The position numbers and the translations under genes were made by a program. From the IMG/VR virus record IMGVR_UViG_3300042391_000951, positions 1 through 47,467 of that record: 47,467 nucleotides of DNA. One strand, given 5' to 3'. The notes under the pieces were generated by a model. It had not been told where the DNA came from. It made no database searches and saw only the letters and a list, made by a program, of their open reading frames with translations. This document shows positions 8,588 to 23,500 of this stretch, piece by piece. How positions within the stretch are numbered: position 1 is the first letter of the stretch; every line of letters begins with the position of its first letter. Source of the stretch: a virus.

Positions 8588-11500
8588 TGGCAACAGTTCG
8601 TAGTGTTGATTTTCTTCCTGAAATTTTTCAGACTGATGCCAACAAGCAATTTTTAAGAGCCACTCTTGATCAGTTGATTCAAGAGCCCAAGTTTAAAAAG
8701 ACTCAAGGCTTTATTGGGCGCACAGTGGGCCCAGGTGTAAATCCCAACGACAAATATGTAGTTGAACCCACAGATACTCGAGCCAACTATCAACTTGAGC
8801 CTGGCGTTATTAGTTTGGTTCCAGACACTGACACTATTCAAAATGCAATCACATATCCAGGCTTGAATGATGCTATTGGATTCCAGGGTGGCAACAACGG
8901 CAGACCAGATCGCTTGTACGAAAGTGAATATTACAGCTGGGATCCGTTTGTTGACTTTGACTCATTTGTAAACTTCAGTCAGTATTTTTGGTTGCCCAAC
9001 GGACCCGAAGTGGTTGACGTAGCGGCAACAGGCGTAGCAACATCAGACAATTTTATAGTAGATCGCGAAAATGGTGTGTATACTTTCTCAGGCGTGGCTG
9101 GAGAAAATCCTATTATTGAATTGGTGCGTGGCGGCAGTTACACATTCCAAGTTGCGCAAAACAACAAAGAAACTGTGAACTATCGTGTGCGCAACCAAGG
9201 CATTAGTTCATATGTGATTGACTTCCAGAACAACCCAACACTGACTTTGTCTCGTGGTAACACCTATGTGTTTAACCTGACACTAAACGGCGACTTCCCA
9301 TTCTGGATTAAAACTGCGCCAGTCACTGGCCTTGGCAGTCCCTACAACAGCGGTGTTAGCCGCAATGGTGCAGTGACTGGACTTGTGACATTTACTGTGC
9401 CACAAGACGCACCAGATACTTTGTACTACATCAGTCAAACACAAAGCAACATGCAAGGCGAGTTGAATATTGTGGACGGCGTACCGGGTACAGGTCCAGG
9501 ATTTTGGATTCAAGCCGCCCCTGGTGTGAGTGGTCTCATACCCACAACACCCAATATCAGCAGTCGCGATGTGTTTGGTGTAACTGGCAACGGTGAAGAT
9601 TTGGGCACTATTGTTTTCAACGTGCCCAGTAAAACAGCGCAGAGTTTTTACTACGATCTCAACCCCATTACTTCAATTGACTTGATAACTGGACTAAAGT
9701 TTGATGAAATCAACAACCAACCAGTTGATCAATTTATTTTACAATACGGCGGCATTGACGGCATCACAAACTTGAATGGCCGCACACTGATATTCACTAA
9801 TCCTCTTACAGATGACACTGATGGCGGATGGCTACGCACAACGTTGTTTGATCCTTTAGAGCCTGGCGCTGCCAACAATGGCCTAGCAGGCAGTTTTGAC
9901 TCACTACCATATGACCAAACTCTGATAATTGAACCTGAACAACGCTATCAGCGTTGGCAAATTTCTTATGTCAACGTTGCTGGTACAAATTATCTTTACT
10001 GTTCCAAGATTGCTGACATTGCGCCCTTGGACAAGTTCAACATTGGGTACGGCAATACGTACAGTAATACTCAATGGTACAAAGACGCTACTGGCACATT
10101 CAAACAAGTTCCATTGTTGACAGCAGTACAAGATACCTTGTACTATCAAGACGGAACTGATCCTGAAATCTTTGGCACTATCAAGTTGCTTGAGCAAACT
10201 GGTGCGTCTACTTTGTTTGTGGATCAAATTTTGGGACGTAAAACCTACACCAGTCCCAACGGAGTTGAATTTAGCAATGGTCTCAAAGTTAGATTTACAA
10301 GCGACGTAAGTCCAGCCAGTTATGGATCAGGCACTACTTCAATTACCTATACCGAAACTGAATCAGGCACAAATTATATCACGTCTAACAGCAGTAATAA
10401 TTTGTATGTAGGGGAACAAATTGTATTCAATAGCCCAAGCCTTGGAGGCCTGTTGCCTGGTCAAACTTATTATGTGCGAAGCATAGCGGCCAGCGGGTTA
10501 AAATTTACAGTCAGCACCGTGGACGGCGGCCCAGCAGTTTCTTTATTGACTGGAACTGGCACGGCCTTTGCAACCTCAATCAGCAATGTAGAATATTATG
10601 TTAGCGGTGTTGGCACCAGCATTGAACTGTTGCCAGTAAGAGATTTTACCACACCAGAAACCTATGTGGTTGACGCATTTGACAGTACCATTGCCACAGA
10701 ACCTGACCAACTGGACTATCTCACAATTAGCCGAGCCAGCAAAGACCTCAACGCATGGACACGTAGCAACCGCTGGTTCCACATTGATGTGATCAATGCC
10801 ACAGCTGACTACAACAACTCTGTGGCTGTGTTGGACAACAACTATCGAGCCAAACGCCCAGTTATTCAATTCCGTCCAGGTATTAGACTCTGGAACATGG
10901 GCACCAGCGGCAAAGCGCCAGTTGATATCATTGACTTTGATGAAACTGATGCCTTTAGTAATATTGAAGGATCAACCAGTTACAGCACAGATGGTTACAC
11001 TTTTGTAGAAGGCACACGAGTAATCTTTGCCGCAGACACAGATGCAGACGTGCGAGACAAAATTTACATTGTGAGTTTTGTAACCCCTGACACTGTTGCT
11101 CCACTAATAGCACAACCTATTATTGTGTTGACCCTGGCTGCTGATGGTTTGATCAGTCTTGATCAAAGCACTGTCTGCTTGTATGGCAACAGCTTGCAGG
11201 GTCTAACCTTTTGGTATGATGGCACTGAGTGGACTCAAGCACAGCAAAAAACTGGTGTACAGCAAGCCCCATTGTTCAACGTGTATGACCCCCAAAGCGT
11301 AAGTTTTGGCGACGGAACCAAGTATCAGTCTACAACTTTTGCAGGCAGCAAACTATTCAGTTATGCTGTGGGCGACAGTTCTATATTGGATCCAGTACTG
11401 CAATTCCCCCTGCAATACTTGAACATCAACAACGTTGGTGACATTGTGTTTGTCAACAACTTGTACAATGACACATTCTTGTATGTGGTTGACAACGTTT

Positions 11501-14500
11501 CTGTAACCAGTGACATCAGCTCAGGCTCAGTGCGAGAATATACCACACGAGAAACTTATCAAAAGTTGTTGGGTTGGCAAACTGCCATCTCAGACAGCAA
11601 AGTTTACCAACAGTTTAAATTTAGTTACAGTGGCACCACACTAAAACTTGACGTGTCTGTGTTGAATCAAGTAACTTCCGCTGTGCCTGTGATCAAAGTC
11701 TATTTTGGTAGTGAGTTCCAAGATCCAGGAACATACACTTATATTACCACTAGTAACAGTACCACAATCACTTTGAATGGTACCTATGTGCTTGGCGACA
11801 TCATTGAAGTGTTGGCTCTAAGCAATCAAACCAGTCAAGCGGCGTTTTATCAGGTGCCCAATAATCTTGAATCAAATCCGCTTAATGCCAACAGCCCCAA
11901 TTTTACCTTGGGTACTATTCGCCAACACTATCAGAGCATTTGCGAAAACTTGCTGACCTTGAGAGGTCCGGTAAACGGCGCCAACAACACTAGGGACCTT
12001 GGTGATATCATACCTTATGGTCTTACAATTTTACAACAAAGCTCACCACTGACTCTGGCAGGTTATTTCATGCGCAGTCAAGACTACAATATATTTGCGG
12101 CGTTGCAATACAACAGCCAAGAGTATTTGAAGTTCAAAGCACAGATGTTAGACTCAGTAATCAGTCAAAACATTGGGTTCAATTCAACCGCACAGATTCT
12201 TGACACTGCAATTCAAAATATCACGTTGGGCAAGCTGGATAGTCAGCCATTCTATTGGGGTGACATGATCCCACAAGGGGTCACAACCTACAGCAACAGC
12301 TACACTGTGAGTTTTATTACTCGTCCCACATTTGACACTGTTCAAGTGTATAACTTTGAATCAGCAAATTATCTTGGCCTTTGTGTATACATCAACGATG
12401 TAATTCTGGTACGTGGAGTAGACTATGATGTTGCCACAGATGGCCCACGTCTTACTATCACCCGCACATTGAATTTGGGTGACATTGTGTTGATCAACGA
12501 GTATTCAGAAACTTATGGTGCATTTGTTCCCAACACACCTACCAAAATGGGATTGTACCCAGCCTACATTCCTGTTATCACTGATCAAGTAACCAGTACT
12601 GGAACCGAAACTGTTATTATCGGGCACGATGGCAGTGTTACCAAAGCGTTTGGCGACCTGCGTGACGAAGTGCTGTTGGAGTTTGAAAAACGAGTTTACA
12701 GCAATCTCAAGTTGGATGGAAATCCTGTACCAATAACAATTGAAGAAGTATTGCCCGGTGAGTTCCGCGAAACTGGATTTACATTTGAAGAAATCAATAC
12801 TATTTTTGCTCAAGACCTATTGAGCTACTGTGGCTGGAACAAACTGGATTACAAAACACAAAACTTCTCGGCCAATAACGAGTTCACGTGGAATTACAGC
12901 ACTGCTACCAACAAGCTCAATAATGAAAATTTATTGGGTGCCTGGCGCGGTATCTATCGCTATTTCTATGACACACAACAGCCAAGTCTGAGTCCTTGGG
13001 AAATGTTGGGATTGGCAGAGAAACCACTGTGGTGGGAAGGTCGCTATGGCACAGCGCCATACACATCAGACAACTTGGTTTTATGGGATGACCTAGAAGC
13101 CGGCTATGTTGCTGATCCTGTGGCCCCATTCTATCGTCCTGAGTATGCTCGTCCAGGCTTGACCAAGGTAATTCCAGTTGATGATCAAGGCAACTTGGTC
13201 AGCCCATTTGTCAGTGTGGTCAGCAACTATCAAGAAAATCAATTCCAGAAGTCGTGGGCCATTGGTGATGGCGGCCCAGTTGAAGCGTCATGGTGGAACA
13301 GCAGTGCATATCCTTTCTCAGTAATGCATGTGCTTGCAGTCACACGCCCAGCCAAGTTCTTTGCACTGTTTGCTGACCGCGATCGATACAAGTATAACGA
13401 AGATTATCAACAATATCTGTACGACAATCGTTACCGCCTGGATGCCAATGGAGTTCAAGTGTATGGCAATGGTGTCAGCAAAGCCAGTTTCATGGACTGG
13501 ATTGTGGACTTTAACCGTCAGACTGGTATTAATTCTACTGATGCATTACAAGCAGACCTCAAGAGTCTTGACGTAAGACTGTGCTATCGCATGGCCAGCT
13601 TTAGTGACAAACAGTATATTAAACTTTACACTGAAAAGTCCAGTCCCAACTCTACCAATACTGCGTTGCAGATTCCTGATGAGAGTTACAATGTATTGCT
13701 GTATAAGAATCAGCCGTTTGATCGAGTAATTTACAGCTCAGTTGCAGTGCAAAAAGTTGCAGGCGGATATGCAGTATTTGGTTATGGTAACAGCCAGCCT
13801 TACTTCAACATCCTGGAAAGCAAGGCAGTGGGCAAAATGCAAACAATTACCACGTCAGGCATTACTATCAAAGTGCCAACATTTTACACTGATAACGTTG
13901 TACAAGTTCCATACGGATTTATCTTTACCAACGCAACCAGTGTAGCAGACTTTTTGTTAAGCTACGGACAATTTTTACAGCGTCAAGGACTGGCATTTAC
14001 CAACATTGCCAATGGTTATGTGCTGGACTGGGGCAGAATGGTCAACGAATTCCTGTACTGGACTGCACAAGGCTGGGGCGAAGATGCTATCATTAATTTG
14101 AATCCCTTGGCAGCAGGATTGGATATCACACGACCACAAGCTATTGTGGACAGCGTCAACGCTGAAACTACTGAGAATTTAATACTGGATCAAAACTCAC
14201 GCGAAATATCCAGCCGCAATCTCAATGTTGTGCGCCTGGGCAACTACTTTTCTATCCAGCCCCTGAGCACACAAAGTCTCAGCTACATTGATCTGCGCTA
14301 CACCAACTATGAACACATGATTGTGTTGGACAACCAAAGTGTGTTTGGTGATTTGATTTATGATCCAATCACTGGCGCTAGACAAAGTCGTTTGAATTTG
14401 ATTGCGGCCACTAGCGATGAATGGAACGGCAGTGTTGACGCTCCGGGCTTTATTTTAAATCAAGACAACGTTGAAGAGTGGACTGGCCTGCGCACTTACA

Positions 14501-17500
14501 CCAAAGGCGAAATTGTCAAATACAAGAACGTGTACTGGTCAGCATTGACCATTGTACAACCAACAGACAAGTTTGATTTTAATGTTTGGACACAGAGTGA
14601 CTTTACTCAAACTGAAATAGGTCTGTTGCCAAACTTGGCCAACAAAGCAAATCAATTGGCCAACAGCTATGATATCAATCAAGCCAACCTTGAAGGCGAC
14701 AATGACTTGCTCAGTTATGGCTTGACTGGATTTAGACCACGACAGTACATGTCTGCTTTGAATCTTGATGATGTAAGCCAGCTCAATGTGTATAGACAGT
14801 TCATTGGGGACAAAGGTTCTGTATTGTCAGCTGAATTGTTTAAATCAGCTAACCTGGGCAAAGAGTCTGCTGACTACGACATTTTTGAAAACTGGGCAGT
14901 TCAACGTGCTGTGTATGGCGCCAATGCCAACCGCAGTTTCTTTGAATTGCGTTTGAATCGTGCGCTACTAAATCCAAACCCCAGTCTGATACAAGTGGTG
15001 ATTCCACAACAACAAAGTTCAGCTGACCAACAAATTTTACTGAGTGCGGTGTGGAGACAAAGCTACAAACTCACAAGCCCTGATATTCTGCCCACCACCA
15101 TAGAATTGCCAACCGACATTGGTTTGCCCACAGCTGGGTATGTAAATCTTGATGATGCAGATATCACAGTGTTTGACATCAACAATCCAGCCAGTCTCAA
15201 TGCCAACATTGACAATATTGAAGTTGGTACCAGTATCTGGGTGGCCAAAGTCAACAGCTATGACTGGAACATCTATCGAGCACAGGCAGTGCCAGGAGTA
15301 ATTCAGCACGTATGTGACAACTTGAATGGCACCAGCCGAGTAATTTTTAGTCAAAATCACGGACTTGTTGCGGGTAACAAACTGATTATCAAATTCTTTG
15401 ACACTGAAATCAACGGTGTTTATCAAGTGCTGTCAGTGTCTAATCTAACCACAGTAAACATTAGCTTTAGATTCACTGGTAGTCGCACAGTGGCCAACGG
15501 ATCTGGCCTGGGATATACTTTGCAAACCATGAGGGTATCACAAGCCAGTGACGTTATTAACTTGCCTTACGCAAATAACATTTTGCCAGGTGCTAAAGTC
15601 TGGGTTGATGACAACGGTCAAGGTTTGTGGGAAGTTCTTGAAAAGAACGAAGTATTTTCAGATGTCACAAGCCTAAGTCCAATACTGCTAGACGCAGGCG
15701 AACAGTATGGCTCAAGTGTGGCACAGGCACAGAATAGATTGGCTGCCTTGGTTGGTAGTCCACGTTACGGTTTTGGCAATGTGTCAGATCCCGAGCTTGC
15801 TCAAGGTGCATTGTACCTATACGTTAAAGCCTACACTGATCAATATCAACCAGTGACTCCGTTGGGAAATACTGACGCTGTATTCAAACTTGATGCTACT
15901 GGCATTCGTGGTTATGGCAATGCTGTGGACTTTGGGAATCAAGCCTGGGCTATTGCTGGAGCCAGCAACAGTACTGACCAACTCAGCATGTCAATCATTG
16001 CCGCAAGTGGCGATGGGTCAACAGTCACAATCACATTCCCTACAATGACCAGTGCACCTTTTAGCATTGGCGATTCAGTAGTGATTACTGGGGTTAATCC
16101 AGACAGTTACAACGGCACTTGGACACTGACCAACTGCACTTCTAGCCAGTTGCAATTTGCTAGTACCAACACCAACATTTACTTGTCGGGCGGCAAAATC
16201 ACACAAAACAGCAACTACAGCACACAAGTTGGTACTGCCTGTGTTATCTATCGAGATCCTGCACTGGGTCAGCCTGGCGCAGTGCCTTTCGCACAGTGGC
16301 AATTGTTGACACCACCTGCTGTAACCAGTCCATTTGGAGCACCTGGCACTAGAGAATTTGGCTACAGCGTGGCCATGAGTCTTGATGAACGTTGGGCTTA
16401 TGTAGGATCACCTGCCACAAACGAAGTTCATGCTTATGGACGAGTTGATTATGAAAATCAATTTGCTCGAGCACGTGGAGATGGTGTAACTAAAACCTAC
16501 AACATTGCTGATCGAATTCAAATCAATGCTTCAACACAGCTCAAGATCACAATTGATGGAACTATACAAACCCTAGGAACCAACTATACTGTTGCACCAT
16601 CCCTTGGCTCAGTGACATTTACAATTGCCCCGCCTGCTGACACGCTGATAGATATTCAACGAATTTTCACGCAACAGCTTGACGCACAAAACTATTATGA
16701 TGTGATTCAAAGCGCAACCTCAGGTTCAGGCACTGGCGCCAAGTTTACTATTGTGCGTGTGCGTGGCCAAGTGGGCCAAACTCCTGGCGGCGAAGGCAGC
16801 GTGGGTACTACCAGTTTGGGTTCAGGATATGCAGTAAATGACACTATTGATATTGCGGCATCAACATTTGGTGGCGGCTCAAGTCCAGCAAACGACATTG
16901 TGCTTACAGTGTTGACTGTGGGCACTGGCGGTGCGTTGGGATTATTCTCAATTGCTTACACAGCCCCCACATTGACCAGCACATTCTCATTAAACGAGTA
17001 TTTCTTTACAGCAACAACAATCAACAGTTTCAGCGTCACAGTTGATGATGCGTTACAAAGACCAAATCTTGACTACACATTCAACACCACAACTGACGAT
17101 TTACGATTTGAAAATGTTCCGCCTGCTGGTTCTGTGATTATTGTCAACGCTCAGGGCTACTTTGAATATGTGTCCACGATTGACACTTCTGACGTACCTG
17201 GTGGATTGGTAGCAGGTGATAGATTTGGCGAAAGCATTGCTATAACCACAGACGGGCGACAGATCATGGTTGGTGCTCCTGATAGTGGTATCAATGGTGA
17301 AACTGAGTCTGGTGCAGTGTACATTTTTGATCGAAACGTACAGAAGTTTATCTACAATTCAGATAATTCCACAATTTCTGGTTATGAATTTACCTTGCTT
17401 GGTACCCCAGTTGGTCCTATCAGTGTGATAGTAAACAATGTGTTCTTGCAAAATGAATACACAACACTTCCAAGTGCTCCTAACACGTTTGAGTGGAACG

Positions 17501-20500
17501 GTGCAAACACAGTAACAATTAATGCAGAGCTACAAACTGGTGACATAGTTGAAATTGAAACTAATCAATTTAGATTTGTGCAACGAGTAGATCAAGAAAC
17601 TGCGGCTGAGTTTTCCAACTTTGGTCAAGCTGTTGACATTTGCCCGTACAACTGTAGTCTCTATGTTGGTGAACCCAACAGCAGTGTACAAGTATTCAAG
17701 GGTGGTATTGTTGAACGCAATGTAAACCAAAGCCGTATCTATGGTACGACCACTGCTACAACTGCTAACCCAACATTAGCGGCGGCCAGCACAATTCGTG
17801 TCAATGACATGGATGTATTGGTACCCGGCAGCTGGTCTAGTGCCAGCACTTATCCAGTTAACACTGTGGTAACCAATACTGTTGGCAGTACAACAACTAT
17901 CTATCTAAGTTTGCAAGCAGTTCCTGCACTGACTTTGATTACCAACACTTCGTACTGGCAAGTAATTACATCAACCACGGTACTTGCCAGCGTAAATGTG
18001 CGAGCACTTGCCGCGCAGATCAATGTGTCTGTGCCAAACGTTAGTGCCACAGTTGATGTCAACGGATACATGACTATTGCAGTCAAGAACAATGATGCGG
18101 CAGCTGAATTTAACAAAGTACAAGTTGCTCCTGGGTCAGGTTCAGGAACATCATTCAATAATCTAGGGTTTGAAACATTTGTTTGGACACAAAATATTTT
18201 AAGCCCGTACCCTGTTGATTATGCACAGTTTGGCGGCAGCGTCAGCATTGATGATTCAGCAGTGAATCTTGTGGTAGGTGCGCCCAATGGTACCTTGTAT
18301 CTAGAAACTGTGTTTGACGATGGTACAACATTCTTTGATTCTGGCAGTACCATATTCTTTACAATTATTGTACAGAGTGGTGCCGCATACACGTTTGATT
18401 ATTTGCCAAGTTCTAGTTTGGTAGTGACTAACCCAGGCAAATTTGTATTTGGACAACAGGTCAGCAACAGTGAAGTACAATCGTTAGACTCATTTGGTGT
18501 GGCAGTAAATTACACTGGTGGTGTGCTCATGGTGGGCGCACCCAAGAACGATGTTGGTGATTCAACTTCAGCGTTTGGTGCTGTATTTGTGTTTGAAAAC
18601 CCCAATCGTTTACCTGCTTGGACAATACAAACAATAGAACAACCAGTAGTGGATGTGCGGTTGTTGAACTCGGTATTCTTGTATGATAGAATTTCCAGTG
18701 CAGTTACTGAACACCTGGATTGGCTCAACCCGTTACAAGGCAAAATACTAGGCGCCGCAAGACAAAACATTGACTATATTGGTGCTGTAGATCCTGCCAG
18801 TTACAATGTTGGTCCTCTCAACGTTAGAGGCACAACTTGGGTTGGTGGCCACCTGGGAGAAATTTGGTGGGACACTAGTTCTGTAAGATTTATTGACCCC
18901 AATCAAGACGACATTACCTATGCGGCTCGACGTTGGAGCCAAGTGTTCCCTGGCAGCGAAATTGATGTCTATCAATGGATTGTAAGTTCAGTACCACCGG
19001 CGCAATACATTGGCGAAGGCGTGATTAAAGATACGCTGAGCTACGTTGTAAATTCTCGCTTGACCAAAGATGGCACCATTGCTACCGATTACTATTTCTG
19101 GGTTCGTGGTATTACTGTGACTGCAACAGCACTGGGCAAAACATTGCCAGCATCTACTGTTGCCAACTATATTGAAAACCCAAGAGCCAGTGGAATACCT
19201 TATGTTGCACCAATCAATGCCAGCACAATTGCTATCTATAATTCGGGTGATTACATTGAAGCTCAAGATACAATTATTCACATTGAATTTGATCGTGAAC
19301 TTACCAATGATAATGTACACGTTGAATATGAACTGATCCCACAAGATCGTGCTGATGGCTTCTTGAGTGGCAATCTTTACCGCAAACTGCAAGACAGTTT
19401 CTGCGGTGTTGACAGTTTTGGTAACCTTGTACCTGACCCTAATCTCAGCATAGCTGAACGTTATGGCGTACAGTTCCGTCCACGTCAATCTATGTTTGTG
19501 GATCGATTTGCGGCTCTTAAAAACTACCTGAATCGATGCAATACTGTGTTGGCACAGTATACCATTGCTGAAAGCCGCAGTTTTAATTTGCTTAACAGTG
19601 CAGAGCCAGAACCAGGATCTAGTACTGGCTTGTGGAACTTGCGTGTGGCCAACTTGGAAATCTTGGGATTCCAGAATATCTATACAGTGCCCTTGGGTTA
19701 TCGATATCTTGTGGTCACTGACAGTAGCAACCGTGGTTTGTGGACAATCTACACTGTAGAAAACAGTGACCAAATCCCAGGTGAACGAGCGTTGATTCTA
19801 ACACGAGTTCAGGGTTACAATACCCCAGACTACTGGAGTTACATTGATTGGTATCGCCCTGGGTACAATTCCAGCACCAAGGTCATTACGGAAGTTCCAG
19901 TATTCAGCTCATTGACCACACTGGAAGTTGCTGTTGGCAGCAGTGTCAAAGTCACAGCCAATGCTCAAGGCAAGTGGGAAATTTACCTGCGCACTGATCT
20001 TGGTTATGAACGTGTGGGCTTGCAAGATGGGACCATAGAGTTTTCTGCAGAGCTTCATGATTATGCTCTGGGACGTTTTGGTTTTGACGTTGAAGTTTTT
20101 GACGCTCAATACTATGACCAAGAGCCTGTGATTGAAACACGCAAAGTTATCCAGGCCATCAACGAAGAATTGTTTGTTGACGACCTGGCAATTCAACGCA
20201 ACAAAGCCCTGGTGCTGATGTTTAACTATGTGTTGAGTGAATTCTCAGCGCCAGAATGGTTGGTCAAGACCAGTCTGATTGACGTTGATCATAGAATTCG
20301 TGATTTGGTTCCGTACCAAAACTACGTGCGTGATAACCAAGAATTTGTGTCAGACTATATTCAAGAAGTCAAGCCTTATCACGTGAGTGTGCGCGAGTTC
20401 AACTTGAAATACACTGGCTTTGATGAATTCTTTGGCGACATGAGTGACTTTGATGTGCCAGCATACTATGATGTTTCTTTAGAAGTTCCGCAGTATGTGA

Positions 20501-23500
20501 GCCCAATTTTGTTACCATACTATCACAGTGACAGCTTTAATGCGGCGTTTAACACCAAGAGCGACGTTCCTGCCAACAGTACAGTATGGACATCATGGCC
20601 ATGGAGTCAATGGTATAACAATTATTTGTTAACACTTGACGACATTAGAATGATTGAATTTGGTGTTGGGTATACTGAAGCACCTCAAGTGGTTATCACT
20701 GGCTCGGCTACTGTGCCTGCCACGGCTGTGGCAGTGATCAACAGCGTAGGACAAGTGGTAGCAATCAACATTGTTGACGCAGGCTCTGGCTATAATGCAA
20801 CGCCAACTGTGACATTTAACGGTGGTAACGGTTCAGGCGCCAAGGCCTATCCTATCATGAACTATGATGCGGTAACTGACACACCCACTGGTCTAGTGCG
20901 TAGCTTTAAAACTGTGATCAAGTATGACCGATTCCAGTATGTCAGCAGTGTGCTTACATGGAGTCCTGATGGCACCTATCAAGACGGTACCTTGGTTCGT
21001 TACGAAGATCGTGTGTGGCAAGCGTCAAGCCCAGATTCAACCGCAGTGGTTGGACCTGATTTTAATCTAGAAGACTGGACCCCAGTCAACGCTGGAACCT
21101 ACAACAACGGCCTGGGACTAACTGGTGTTGATCGTACCATGGGCTTGTATGTTGCAGGGGTGAACAACCCCGGGCTTGAATTGCCTTTGTTGATTGATGG
21201 CGTTGACTATCCGGGTGTGCAAGTGTATGGTGATTACTTCCTTGGCAATCCCACATTTGTAGACGCAGAATACACAAGCGAATTTACAGACGCTACCTTG
21301 GGTGATCGATTCAGCGACATCAACGCAGACGGTGGCCAGTTTATTGGTCCTTACGAAGGACATGCACCAGAAGAACTGGTAAACGGATCAGAATACGACA
21401 CCTTGGATTTCCGAGTGTACACACGCCCAGGCTCAGATTGGAGCTTTGATGGACATGGATTCCAACTGGGAAGTCGTCGATTCATCTTTACTCCTGCGTT
21501 GACCAGCACATTTAGTTGGGCTGACGTGGTTGATCGTCCTGTGGAAATTGTTGTTAGCAATCAAACACAAGGCGTTGATTTAAGAAAAAATATTGACTAC
21601 AGTGTTGACTACAACGAACAAACAATCACCATCAACACTGGTGTAGCCGATGGTGAAATTATCAATATCACAGTTTACGAATTGGGTGGCGGTAGCCAAC
21701 TGTTTAGAAACAACTACAACGGTGGTGATGTTGGAGACAGCGTTGTAATTCCAGTAAACAGTGTAGAAATAACTGACATTGCAGTGTTCTCAAATGGCGA
21801 GTTAACCACTGGCATTAGTTGGGAACCCTATGTTGACAGTGTGACCTGGGACATTGTTGATCCCTACAGCAAATTTGACACAGTGAAATCCACAGCGGCA
21901 TTTGCCGGATCAGTGACTGGAACAACATTGACCGTTACCGCAGTGACTTCAGGAACAGTGATAGCTGGACAATTCATCACAGGTGCTTATGTAGAATCCA
22001 ACACATTTGTTGTTGATCAAATTGAGCCATTGTTGTTTGGTGAAACCCTGGGCGGCATAGGACGATACAATGTAACAGTATCTCAAACTGGATTCCCAGG
22101 CAACATTGTGGGTGCTAGTTTCTATCGTGCGCTTCAAAATGTGCCAGCTGGTACCAATATTACTGAAACTTTGTATTGGTTTAAATTTGTACCAACACTA
22201 CAAACTCTTGTGAATTTTGGAACAACCTATACTGGCGCTGAAGGCTTGGCCTTGGTGGCATTTAGTCTTACCACTGTGAGTGCTGGGAACTTTGCTGTTG
22301 GCAACACCTACACTATTGCGTCACTTGGCACAACAAATTTCACAGCAATTGGCGCGGCATCAAACACCGTGGGCACACAATTTACAGCTACTGGTGTTGG
22401 CACAGGCTCTGGCACAGCAACATATGATTACAGTTGGAGTACCCCGCAGGTACAATATTTTGTGGTTGATAACAACACAGTGTCAACCAAGACTTTTATC
22501 TTGACCAACAGTTTGCAAGGGTCAAACAACGCCAACATGATTGTCACAAGAAATGGCTTGCGACTACGCCCATACGAAGGAATTGAGTGGTTTGGTGACG
22601 GATCCAGTACCGAGTTTGGATTGCCGCAACGTGGTGGTTTTGGCCAAGACATTATTGATGCACCCAACGATATATTTGTTTGGGTTGATAATGTATTGCA
22701 ACCACAGAGTTTTGGTGCACAATCAGGCACCTACAGTGTCAGCAATTATACTGGTTCCAACACTCCTGGTCGTCAGGTGGTGTTTAACGATCCTCCGCCA
22801 GCAGGTGTAAGAATCTTGATTTCGGTTGATACCCAAGCTGACTATACCATAATAAGCAATCAATTACAAATCATTACCTCAGTTAACGTAGGCGACAGCA
22901 TTGCAGTTACCACATGGAACGATACTGCGCAACAGGCTCCGTTGACTTTGGTATTCCAAGGTCCAATTGTTACTGGTGTAACTGTTGCTGAAGGTTACGA
23001 CAGCACAGTATTTGATGCGGCAGCTATTTCAGAAACGCCAGGATCATTTGACTTCTCAACAGGTACTGCGGTGGCTAACAATGACTTCTGGCTTGAACGT
23101 GCTGGGGTTGAGGCCAGCAGACTTTGGGTAACACTGGATGGTCAACGACTGTTTGAAGGTCAAGACTTTGTGGTTGCCGGTGAGTATCTTGAGCTCAGTA
23201 GCGGCGCTATTGGCACCTTACAAATTCTAGCAGTTACTGAATTTACCAGCAGCCTAGTTCCAGAAGCCATGGCATTCCGCATATTCCAAGACATGCGCGG
23301 CGTGCAAGCCACCTATAGAATCACTGCGGCCACTAGTACATTTGTGGCGCAACCTATTGGTCAAACTGACAGTGTGATCTACGTAGACGACGTAAGAAAA
23401 CTCAGTGAACCAGCTCTTGACGTTGGTATTTTTGGTGTGGTTACAATCAACGGTGAACGCATCATGTACCGCACTGTAAATTATGACAACAATTCTATCA

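Noticed and set aside
18988-19773. A 261-codon open frame on the - strand inside the giant gene
   Set aside because: It lies wholly inside the giant tail gene, has no ribosome binding site and a low-complexity Cys/Thr/Ile/Val composition typical of an antisense shadow.
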